Shown piece after piece: positions 52,847 through 60,219 of a stretch of DNA of 64,000 nucleotides. The notes under the pieces are model-generated. The model saw only the letters and a list, made by a program, of their open reading frames with translations, searched no databases and had not been told where the DNA came from. Origin of the DNA: Myxococcus stipitatus (lineage in GTDB: Bacteria; Myxococcota; Myxococcia; Myxococcales; Myxococcaceae). The stretch is from contig NZ_CP147913.1 in the NCBI RefSeq assembly GCF_037414475.1, positions 2,914,001 through 2,978,000 on the forward strand. The letters are read 5' to 3'. Every line of letters begins with the position of its first letter. Positions within the stretch are counted from its first letter, which is position 1. The translations under genes and the position numbers were made by a program.

Positions 52847-55345
52847 ATGAACCGCCTCGCGCTCCTCTTCAGCATCGTCTCCCTCGTCGCCAGCGCACAG
52901 CCAGCGCCTGAGACGACTGCCCCCACCCCAGCACCAGCCGCCCCTGCTGAACCCACGCCTCCGGCCCCCAGCGCGCAACAACCCCGCCCCGAGGACTCCA
53001 CGCCCCAGGCCCGCGACGAGGACGAAGAGGGAGACGAGCACGACGAGGACGATGACTCCGCGTCCCACGAGGAGGAGGCCTGGCCCCTCTCAATGCTGCC
53101 AAACCGCGGCGAGAAGTCCTCCAAGAAGCACCAGAACCTGGACGCCTGCGAAGAAGACCTGCGCAACGAGGAGGTGGACGAGAGCGCGGTCCTCACGCCC
53201 CTCCAGCTCAACCTGAGTGGACGCACCATCACTCCCGAGCGCGTCGAGCTGCATGGCCTCCAGCGGCTGACGCAGGCCCAGGTCTACACGTTCATCGGCA
53301 CGCCGCTGGACGACCCGCAGACACCCCAGAAGCCGCGGAAGCTCCAGACCATGCTGCGCCGGCTCGCCCTCACCGGCCTCTTCGCTCGCGTGGAGCCTCG
53401 CCTGCGCGTCCCCGAACAGGGGCCCGTCGTGCTGGAGGTGCACCTCGAGGAGAACCCCGTGGTGACGTCAGTGGAGCTCAAGGGCCTGCGGGACATCCAG
53501 GACGATGAAATCCTCGACGAGCTGTTCCGCCTCCCCCACCGCATCACCGACGAGGACGAGGACGGCGAGGAGGACTTCGTCGCCACCGTGAGGATGAACG
53601 GCGCGCGCGGCGTGCTGACCGTCAGCACGCCCTGCCCTCCCCAGCGTCCCCCGAAGGAGTGGCTCGCGCGGATGGACAAGGGCGTGTTCGTGCCCGGCCT
53701 CATCCAGGGCGGCGTGGAGCCCGCGATGCAGCGCGCGCTGAACGGCCTGCGCAACAGCGGCTATCTGCTCGCGAGGCTCTCCGGTTCACTGTCTCCCTCG
53801 GGGCAGCTCGTCCTGACCGTCGACGAGGGCCAGTTGGAGAGCGTGGAGGTGGTGGGCGTGGACGGCTCCGTCGCGACCCGCGTGCGCGAGGCCATGGACC
53901 TCAAGGCTGGCGACGTGTTCCTGCGCAGCGACGCGCGGCGCGCCATGGAGCGCCTGGAGTCGCGCCTGCCATTCCTCGAGGCGGCGAGCGTCTCTGCGGA
54001 CCCGGATGACATCGCCCGAGGGCGAGACGCCCGCATCGTCCAGGAGCGCGCGGCGGACGGCACCCGCCACTTCACGACGCAGGAGCCCAAGCGCAAGGAG
54101 CGCCGCCGCCACGAGAAGTACGAGTTCGAGCTGAGCTGGCGCGAGCTGTTCGCGGAGTGGAACAACGAGAAGGAGAGCCAGGGCATCACCTTGGACGGAC
54201 GCCGGCTGGTGGTGCACGTGCGCCCGCGCAGCCCGGAGTTCAGCGGGGAGATTCTCCCCGTGCACACGCAGGTGACGGGCCTGGCGCCAGGGCTCGCGGG
54301 CTCCTTCCGCATCTGGGACGTGAAGGACCGCGTCCACACCACGCTGGATGCCGCGGCCTTCGTGCCGCTGCGCCTCAAGGGACAACACGTCGCGGATGAC
54401 CCGGACGCGACGAAGCGCCAGCGCCGCATCAACCTGCTCGGCGGCGCCAAGGTGGAGATTCCCGCGGTGGGCCTCGTGGAGCTGGGTGCCCAGGCGCACG
54501 ACTTCACCGACACGCTGGACCGCTGGCGGATGAGCGACATCGACTCGTCCCTCTACTCGGTCCTCATCAACCGGCCGGACCGCGACTATTTCCGCCGCAA
54601 GGGCGTGGCGGCGTTCGCCACCTTCCGCTTCGCCGAGGACTGGCTCGCGGGCGTCGAGTACCGCTCGGACCGCTACTCGACGATGTACAGCCTCACCCCG
54701 CCGCTCACGCTGTTCCGCCGCGACTCGCCGCCCTTCCCCAACGCCCCGGTGGACGAGGGCCGCTTCCAGTCCGTCGTCGCGCGGTTGGAGTACACCAGCA
54801 CCACGCCTCGCAACATGAAGGTGGGCTCGCTGTTCCGCACGCCGGAGACGCCGCTGGCCGACCCGGACGTGGACTGGAATGACGGCCCGTTCCTGCACGG
54901 CTTCGCCACGCTGGAAGTGGGCGAAGGCCCCGCTGTCACCGGCCCCGACGAGCGCTTCTGGAAGCTGGTGAGTGACGTGTCGCTGGTGGTGCCCACGGGC
55001 TGGAACACGGGCCTGCGCGTGCGCCTGCGCGCGGCGGGCGGAGACCACCTGCCCGAGCAGAAGCGCGAGGCCCTGGGTGGCTGGAGCGCGCTGCGCGGCT
55101 TCGGCTTCAAGGAGTTCGGGGGCGACGCGTCGGTGCTGGCGACGGCCGAGTACCGGTGGCATGTGTTCGGCGTCTTCGCGGACCTGGGCACGGTGCGCGC
55201 GGAGAAGGAGTGGATGGATGCGCGGCTGGGCGTGGGTGGCAGCTTCCACTTCAGCGACGAGGTCCGCGTGGACGTCGCGTGGCGCACGGACGAGAAGGCC
55301 ACGTCCACTCCCGAGGCCCGCCTGTTCTTCGTGCGGACGTTCTGA
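52847..55345 (+). CDS. Omp85/BamA-TamA-family outer-membrane protein with acidic N-terminal region
   Basis: A protein of 832 residues with a signal peptide (LALLFSIVSLVASA), a Pro/Ala-rich stretch, then an acidic tract at about 55-82 (DEDEEGDEHDEDDD). POTRA-like segments follow (TPERVELHGLQRLTQAQVYTFIGTPLD; PVVTSVELKGLRDIQDDEI; QLESVEVVGVDGSVATRVREAM). The C-terminal barrel has the Omp85 lid motif LRGFGFKEFGGDASVLATAEYRW and ends in ARLFFVRTF. Family members insert or export outer-membrane proteins. It is probably a second, accessory Omp85 rather than the essential BamA, since no housekeeping neighbours are present. The next gene starts 5 bp later. Confidence 0.85.
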   Translation: MNRLALLFSIVSLVASAQPAPETTAPTPAPAAPAEPTPPAPSAQQPRPEDSTPQARDEDEEGDEHDEDDDSASHEEEAWPLSMLPNRGEKSSKKHQNLDACEEDLRNEEVDESAVLTPLQLNLSGRTITPERVELHGLQRLTQAQVYTFIGTPLDDPQTPQKPRKLQTMLRRLALTGLFARVEPRLRVPEQGPVVLEVHLEENPVVTSVELKGLRDIQDDEILDELFRLPHRITDEDEDGEEDFVATVRMNGARGVLTVSTPCPPQRPPKEWLARMDKGVFVPGLIQGGVEPAMQRALNGLRNSGYLLARLSGSLSPSGQLVLTVDEGQLESVEVVGVDGSVATRVREAMDLKAGDVFLRSDARRAMERLESRLPFLEAASVSADPDDIARGRDARIVQERAADGTRHFTTQEPKRKERRRHEKYEFELSWRELFAEWNNEKESQGITLDGRRLVVHVRPRSPEFSGEILPVHTQVTGLAPGLAGSFRIWDVKDRVHTTLDAAAFVPLRLKGQHVADDPDATKRQRRINLLGGAKVEIPAVGLVELGAQAHDFTDTLDRWRMSDIDSSLYSVLINRPDRDYFRRKGVAAFATFRFAEDWLAGVEYRSDRYSTMYSLTPPLTLFRRDSPPFPNAPVDEGRFQSVVARLEYTSTTPRNMKVGSLFRTPETPLADPDVDWNDGPFLHGFATLEVGEGPAVTGPDERFWKLVSDVSLVVPTGWNTGLRVRLRAAGGDHLPEQKREALGGWSALRGFGFKEFGGDASVLATAEYRWHVFGVFADLGTVRAEKEWMDARLGVGGSFHFSDEVRVDVAWRTDEKATSTPEARLFFVRTF

Positions 55346-55350
55346 GGCCC

Positions 55351-55956
55351 ATGGGACGGATGGGGACATGGACTCGACGTCATCTCGGCGCGGCCCTCGT
55401 CGCCGCGGCGGGACTGTTCGCGCCCACCACCATGGCCGAGCCTCCACGGGTCGCCTGCGCCGCCACCCTCTCCGGGCGGCGCGTGCTGGCGCGCTCGGAG
55501 GTGTTCGCCTTCCTCTCGGAGGAGTTGGACCGGCTGGTCCGGCTGGGCATGGCGGGGAAGCTGGAAGTGGAGCTGACGCTGTGGAAGCGCCGGGCCTTGT
55601 GGTTCAACACCCGGGTGGACAGCGCCAGGCTCACGCAGGTGATTGCCTTCACTCGTGAGGGCTACGCACTGGATGGAAGGCCGCTGCCCGAAGGAGCGCA
55701 CGCGCTGAAGCTGGACCGCGTGGCGTGGATGCTGGAGGACCGTCCCGACGCGACGGACCGCTTCATCATCCAGGTGGAGGTGCGGCTGAACGTCGTGACA
55801 GCGGCCAGCCTGGGACGGATGGCCGCGTGGCTGACACGCAAGGAGGGCGAGAGCGACGCCAACCTCTCGACCTTGACCGGTCCCCTGCTGCGCTCCATCG
55901 CCGAGGACCTCTCCCAGCGCGCCTCCGGGCGCTGCGAAGTGACGACTCCGACCTGA
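55351..55956 (+). CDS. Exported protein, partner of the Omp85 gene
   Basis: A protein of 201 residues with a signal peptide (HLGAALVAAAGLFAPTTMA). The mature part is mixed alpha/beta with VELTLWKRRALWFNTRVDS and FIIQVEVRLNVVTAASLGRM, resembling DUF4390-type periplasmic proteins, which I cannot confirm. It starts 5 bp after the Omp85 stop (ATG 55351, or ATG 55360), so they are one operon and the product may work with the barrel. Confidence 0.75.
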   Translation: MGRMGTWTRRHLGAALVAAAGLFAPTTMAEPPRVACAATLSGRRVLARSEVFAFLSEELDRLVRLGMAGKLEVELTLWKRRALWFNTRVDSARLTQVIAFTREGYALDGRPLPEGAHALKLDRVAWMLEDRPDATDRFIIQVEVRLNVVTAASLGRMAAWLTRKEGESDANLSTLTGPLLRSIAEDLSQRASGRCEVTTPT

Positions 55957-56018
55957 GCGCTCGCGCCGCACGCGAGCCTCACTCACGAATCTCGAACGCC
56001 CGGCTTCTGGCCGAGGCC

Positions 56019-56366
56019 ATGAGGACAGTCATGCGTTGTTGGATGCTTCCGCTCGTCGCCCTGCTGACCGCCTGTGAGCCTCGGCTGGAGTCACTCGCCC
56101 GCACGGTGCATGTCTTCGTGCCGGAGGCCGTGGAGACTTCGGGGCCGCGAGTCCCCGTGTTGTATCTGGAGAAGGACCGCGCCTTGTTCCTCCCGCAAGG
56201 CGCGGGAGGGGGAAGCCGCCCCGTGGAGCTTCGCCCCAGCGAACTGGCTGCGCTGAGGACGCGCGGCGACATCGTCATCATCGCGGTGGACGCCGAGCCT
56301 TCATCCCGCGCGGAGCGACTGCCCGACGGGAGCCTGCACTACGTCACACATGTAGGAGGGAGTTGA
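56019..56366 (+). CDS. Small hypothetical lipoprotein
   Basis: A protein of 115 residues; the lipobox LLTAC puts the lipidated Cys at about 19. The mature part is short and beta-rich (VPVLYLEKDRALFLPQGAG, IVIIAVDAEP). It lies 62 bp downstream of the Omp85 operon on the same strand and may belong to it. Several ATG codons near 56019 could serve as start. Confidence 0.7.
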   Translation: MRTVMRCWMLPLVALLTACEPRLESLARTVHVFVPEAVETSGPRVPVLYLEKDRALFLPQGAGGGSRPVELRPSELAALRTRGDIVIIAVDAEPSSRAERLPDGSLHYVTHVGGS

Positions 56367-56630
56367 TGTGATTGAGGTCGGACTCGAACTCGGCATTGCT
56401 GCTCGAGGTCACGAAAGCACCTCTGCCAGGCAGCATGGGATTGCACTCGCAAGGCATTCGCTCGACTGCAAGTAGAACAGGAGCGGGTTGGCTGAGACCC
56501 CACCATGGGGTGCAGAGGCCCCTGTGCACGGAACGAAGCCTCTCGCAGCTCCCGCGATGTGGAGTGCTGGACACCATGCGGAGCAGTGGTTGAGATCCCC
56601 ATCAGCACCAACCCCGGGGGGTCCATACAT

Positions 56631-57023
56631 ATGGAGTTCCGCAAGACAACCGTCCTGCCACTCGATGACGCGCAAGAGGCGCGGAAGCTGCTCAGGAAAC
56701 TCATCGATGACGAGCCTTACGTTCTCTTCGTTGTGCTGGGTGAGGGGCCAAGCCGCGAGCAGTTGGTGTCGAAAGCCGGCAAGTTCGCGGGACTGGACAG
56801 CGACCTCAAGTGGGTGGTGTGGGCTCGCTCGCTGGAGCATGTGCGGCCCGAGCTCGAGAAGCTGAAGGGCGATATTCAGTTCAAGAACAAGGTCCTCACG
56901 TCGGGTACCCAGGCATTTGTCTTGTCTTTCGCCGACGAACTCCGCGACGTCATCGAGCAGAACGAGACCGCCAACAACGTCCGGGTGGTCAGGGCCTACC
57001 TGAACGGGCAGAAGATCTTATGA
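56631..57023 (+). CDS. Hypothetical cytosolic protein coupled to 57020 gene
   Basis: A protein of 130 residues with alpha/beta alternation and no signal peptide (EARKLLRKLIDDEPYVLFVVLGEGPSREQLVSKAGKF; DLKWVVWARSLEHVRPELEKL). Its TGA overlaps the next ATG (ATGA at 57020), so translation is coupled. The ATG at 56631 is preceded by GGGGGG about 11 nt upstream; GTG at 56586 is an in-frame alternative. No family is recognised. Codon choice is less G/C-extreme than in the genes around it. The 264 bp before it hold no sure feature. Confidence 0.7.
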   Translation: MEFRKTTVLPLDDAQEARKLLRKLIDDEPYVLFVVLGEGPSREQLVSKAGKFAGLDSDLKWVVWARSLEHVRPELEKLKGDIQFKNKVLTSGTQAFVLSFADELRDVIEQNETANNVRVVRAYLNGQKIL

Positions 57024-58846
57024 AGCTCGCACTCCTGCTCTCCGTGCTGCTGTCAGCAGACGCCACTGGGAGCGCGGCCTCGGCCTCTGGCGATAGCCGG
57101 GTGCTGACGCTCGAAGAGGTCGACGAGGACAGCATCACCGTGGAGATCACCTCCGACACGGCCGTCGTGGATATTGGCAGCACCATCCATGTCGGCGTGT
57201 CTCGGGAACGGGCGATGGCGAAGCTCGGAACGGTCGCCACTGGCGCCTCTGAGCGAACCGCCACGCTGGTGAAGAACGCCCAGTCCCTGGCGGATGCACT
57301 CCAACGAGCCAATCAAGCGACGGACGACCTTGGGCTCGCCATGAGGTTGTGGACCACGAACCCGCCCCCGGAGACGATCAAGAGGATCCAAGACGCCTCC
57401 GGGAAGGCGGCGACTCACGTGTCTGCCATCGTGGAGCAAGCCACACGGGGTTCCCGCTTCGGGAAGACTCTCGAGGCCGCCCTCGATGATGTGTCTTCCG
57501 GTGGAATCTCAAACGGCGGCATCTCAGACACCGAACTCTTCCGGCGCATCACGGAGGCTGCCGCGGTGGAGGTGGTGGCGCTCCAGACAGACCTGCGGCT
57601 GGTGCTTCAAGAGGAAGGGGCCTATTTCATGCTCGGGGCATGGGTCGTGGGGAAAGGGGGCACCCGTGCACTGCACCTCGATGGCTTCGATGACATCAAG
57701 CCCCCGGACCGCTTTGTGCTGGACCGCAGGAGCATCGTCCTGACCCAGGAGCAACAGGAGGTGTTCGCCAAGGCCGCGAGTATCGCGCATCAGTTCAACA
57801 CCGAGGGGGCCGGAGCACTGGTGCGGAGCAAGGGCCTGCCCCTGCTCCTCGATTCCTTCAAGCGGACGACACAGTCCCTGGGGGGCACGGCGACGAGCGC
57901 CAAGGAGGTCGCGACCACCGTGGCGGGGCTCAGCAATACGCTCAAGGAAGAGCTCACTCAGACGACCACGGAGATGCTGGAGTATCTCACCTACCTGGAG
58001 CGGCTGATTCGCAAGTACCAGGCAGCCACGCCCACAGCAGACTCCGAGGCCGAGCTTCTCGCCCTCTTGAACGCCGACGTACGTGAGGCCGTCCCCCGGG
58101 CCCAGAGCTTGGCCAAGAAGATCAAGCAGCTCCAGTCGAATCTGTCCGCGAGTCCAGCAGCACTGACGCCACCCGTGCAAAAGCTCAACGACGCCCTGCG
58201 TTTGACGGCAGCGGCACTCGTCGCGGACATCGACCGACTGGCGGAAGGAGTCACATCGCTCTTCTCCCTCGCCAGAGTCAACGCGGAGCTGCTGGAGTTC
58301 TCGCAGCAGGTCAGGCGGCACTCGGTGGATTCGCTTCCCTCCGAGACGGTGCTGGACCTGAACAACACCGGGCGCAGAGAGCCAGGGGACGCCGTCGTGT
58401 TCCGGTTCGCCGTGGGCCGGGGTGAGCAGAAGCCCACGGTGGTGGAAACCCGCCAGCTGACGATGCACCGCATCCTTCCGTACTTCGACACCACCGTGGG
58501 CCTCATCTTCGCCCGCGTGCCGGATGACGAAGAGGGCCCCTCCCGGTTCCAGGCTGCACCTGCCTACAGCGTGCTGCTGAAGTGGGGAGACCGAGACGAG
58601 ACCTACGTCAACTCAATCGTCACTCCGGGAGTGGGCATCAACCTCTCCGCCCTGGACTTCAACCGGGACAACACGCCGGAGGTGGGCGTAGCGCTGACGT
58701 TGTCTCTGTTCCGGAACATCGTACAGGCAGGAGGGGGCTACAACGTCTTCAGGGACAACTGGTACTTCTTCTTCGGTGTCGGTCTGCCGCTGCCCACCAT
58801 CGGCGGCCTGCCCACCAACGCAAGTTCCTCCCTTCCGGACCCCTGA
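57020..58846 (+). CDS. Large exported helical protein of unknown function
   Basis: A protein of 608 residues. A short signal peptide (LALLLSVLLSADATG) is followed by a small beta-region with TVEITSDTAVVDIG. Residues about 70-460 are long amphipathic helices rich in Ala, Leu, Thr and Glu (coiled coil, for example KEVATTVAGLSNTLKEELTQTTTEMLEYL). The C-terminal 130 residues are beta-rich with Gly and aromatics (LFRNIVQAGGGYNVFRDNWYFFFGVGLPLP), like an outer-membrane or surface beta domain. It is coupled to the preceding 130-residue gene. Nothing like it comes to mind; a rod-like envelope protein is the simplest inference. Confidence 0.72.
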   Translation: MKLALLLSVLLSADATGSAASASGDSRVLTLEEVDEDSITVEITSDTAVVDIGSTIHVGVSRERAMAKLGTVATGASERTATLVKNAQSLADALQRANQATDDLGLAMRLWTTNPPPETIKRIQDASGKAATHVSAIVEQATRGSRFGKTLEAALDDVSSGGISNGGISDTELFRRITEAAAVEVVALQTDLRLVLQEEGAYFMLGAWVVGKGGTRALHLDGFDDIKPPDRFVLDRRSIVLTQEQQEVFAKAASIAHQFNTEGAGALVRSKGLPLLLDSFKRTTQSLGGTATSAKEVATTVAGLSNTLKEELTQTTTEMLEYLTYLERLIRKYQAATPTADSEAELLALLNADVREAVPRAQSLAKKIKQLQSNLSASPAALTPPVQKLNDALRLTAAALVADIDRLAEGVTSLFSLARVNAELLEFSQQVRRHSVDSLPSETVLDLNNTGRREPGDAVVFRFAVGRGEQKPTVVETRQLTMHRILPYFDTTVGLIFARVPDDEEGPSRFQAAPAYSVLLKWGDRDETYVNSIVTPGVGINLSALDFNRDNTPEVGVALTLSLFRNIVQAGGGYNVFRDNWYFFFGVGLPLPTIGGLPTNASSSLPDP

Positions 58847-58985
58847 GTCCCGGGGCATCCCCGAGAGAGGAGAGACACCACCATGCGCCTCTCCTCTCTC
58901 GCACCACGGTGGGTCCGACGTTCTCCCCTCTTCCATCCCTTCGGCCACTGGCGAGCGAGAGTCGGGTCTTCCTAGGCTGACCGCC

Positions 58986-60143
58986 ATGACCCGTCTTCCT
59001 CCACACCCCTTGTTGGCCACCGCCGTGGAGCTCGGTCCGCGCCTGTCCGCGCGCTCCGCCGAGTTCGAGAGCGCGCGGCGGCTTCCCCCGGACGTCGTCG
59101 AGGAGTTCGCCCGCGCGGGATTCTTCCGGATGTTGATTCCCGAGGCGTACGGAGGCCTGGAGCTCCACCCCTCGATTTCGTTCCAGGTCATCGAAGCACT
59201 CTCGCGAGCGGATGGCGCCGCGGGCTGGGGCGCGATGATTGGCTCCGGCACGGGCCTGTCGACCGCATGGTTGCCGGAGTCCGTGGGGCGCGAGGTCTGC
59301 GCGTCACCCGAGGTAATCATCGGGGGCGTGGCCGCGCCGCTGGGCCGCGCCGAGCGCGTCGAGGGAGGCTATCGCGTCACGGGCCGTTGGCCCTGGGCCA
59401 GCGGAGGCCATCACTGTCACTGGCTGGTGGGGGGCGCGGTGGTGTTCGAGGACGGCAAGCCGCGCGTCGTGCGCGAGGACATCCCCGAGACGCGCCTTCT
59501 CTACTTCCCGGCCGCCGCCGTCACGTTGCACGACACCTGGTTCTCCATGGGCCTGTGCGGCACGGGCAGCGGAGACATGGAGGTGAAGGACCTCTTCGTC
59601 CGGGAGGACCATGCCTTCTCGTTCCTCGCGCCGCCGAAAGTCGCCCGGCCAATCTATGGCTTTCCCTTCGGGCTGCTCGGCCATGGCATTCCCGCGGTGG
59701 CGCTGGGAATCGCGCGCCGGGCCATCGAGGAGCTCATCACGCTGGCGCGGCAGAAGACGGTGCTCGCCGAGCGCAGGCTCCTGGCCGCGCGTCCCAGCGT
59801 GCAGGAGGCCATCGCCGAAGCGGACGCCGAGGTCCGCGCCGCACGCGCCTTCATGCTCGACGTGCTTCACGCCATCGTCGATGAGGCCACGAAGGGGCCC
59901 GTCTCCATGCGAGGCCGCGCAGACCTGCGCCTGGCCATGACGCACGGCACCCGCGCCGCCACGCGCGCGGTGGACCGCGTGTACGAAGCCGCCGGTGGGC
60001 CCGCCGTGTTCCACACCCACCCGCTCCAGCGCTGCTTCCGGGACATCCACACCCTGACCCAGCACGCCTTCGTGGCGCGCCCCACGCTCGAAGTCACGGG
60101 CGGCGTCCTATTGGGCTTCGACCCACCTTTCCCCAACCTCTGA
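58986..60143 (+). CDS. Acyl-CoA dehydrogenase-fold flavoprotein (HsaA/HpaB-like monooxygenase)
   Basis: A cytosolic protein of 385 residues. N-terminal helices start with FESARRLPPDVVEEFARAGFFRMLIPEAYGG, followed by the beta domain (GWPWASGGHHCHW-type; WFSMGLCGTGSGDMEVKDLFV) and the C-terminal helical bundle with RAFMLDVLHAIVDEATKG and DRVYEAAGGPAVFHTHPLQRCFRDIHTLTQH. The last segment is typical of two-component FMNH2-dependent hydroxylases (HsaA, DszC) rather than true acyl-CoA dehydrogenases, as the catalytic Glu is not seen. Substrate unknown. A strong terminator follows. Confidence 0.85.
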   Translation: MTRLPPHPLLATAVELGPRLSARSAEFESARRLPPDVVEEFARAGFFRMLIPEAYGGLELHPSISFQVIEALSRADGAAGWGAMIGSGTGLSTAWLPESVGREVCASPEVIIGGVAAPLGRAERVEGGYRVTGRWPWASGGHHCHWLVGGAVVFEDGKPRVVREDIPETRLLYFPAAAVTLHDTWFSMGLCGTGSGDMEVKDLFVREDHAFSFLAPPKVARPIYGFPFGLLGHGIPAVALGIARRAIEELITLARQKTVLAERRLLAARPSVQEAIAEADAEVRAARAFMLDVLHAIVDEATKGPVSMRGRADLRLAMTHGTRAATRAVDRVYEAAGGPAVFHTHPLQRCFRDIHTLTQHAFVARPTLEVTGGVLLGFDPPFPNL

Positions 60144-60151
60144 CGAAGCAA

Positions 60152-60191
60152 GGGCCCGGCCTCCCAGAAGCGCAGGGAGGAGGCCGGGCCC
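60152..60191. terminator. Bidirectional terminator between convergent genes
   Basis: A 13-bp perfect stem (GGGCCCGGCCTCC / GGAGGCCGGGCCC) with a 14-nt loop, lying between the stop of the flavoprotein gene and the end of the sulfatase gene. Confidence 0.85.
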
Positions 60192-60219
60192 CGTGAGCGG
60201 CGACGTGCCGCCATCTCCG

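Noticed and set aside
56372-56400. tRNA-like GAGTTCGAGTCCGACC on the minus strand
   Set aside because: Only a T-arm-like string is present; no acceptor stem, D-arm or anticodon arm can be drawn around it.
56344-56577. Minus-strand frame ending in FESDLNHINSLLHV, possibly a gene tail
   Set aside because: It overlaps the end of the lipoprotein gene, has no start signal and no recognisable family; coding is not supported.
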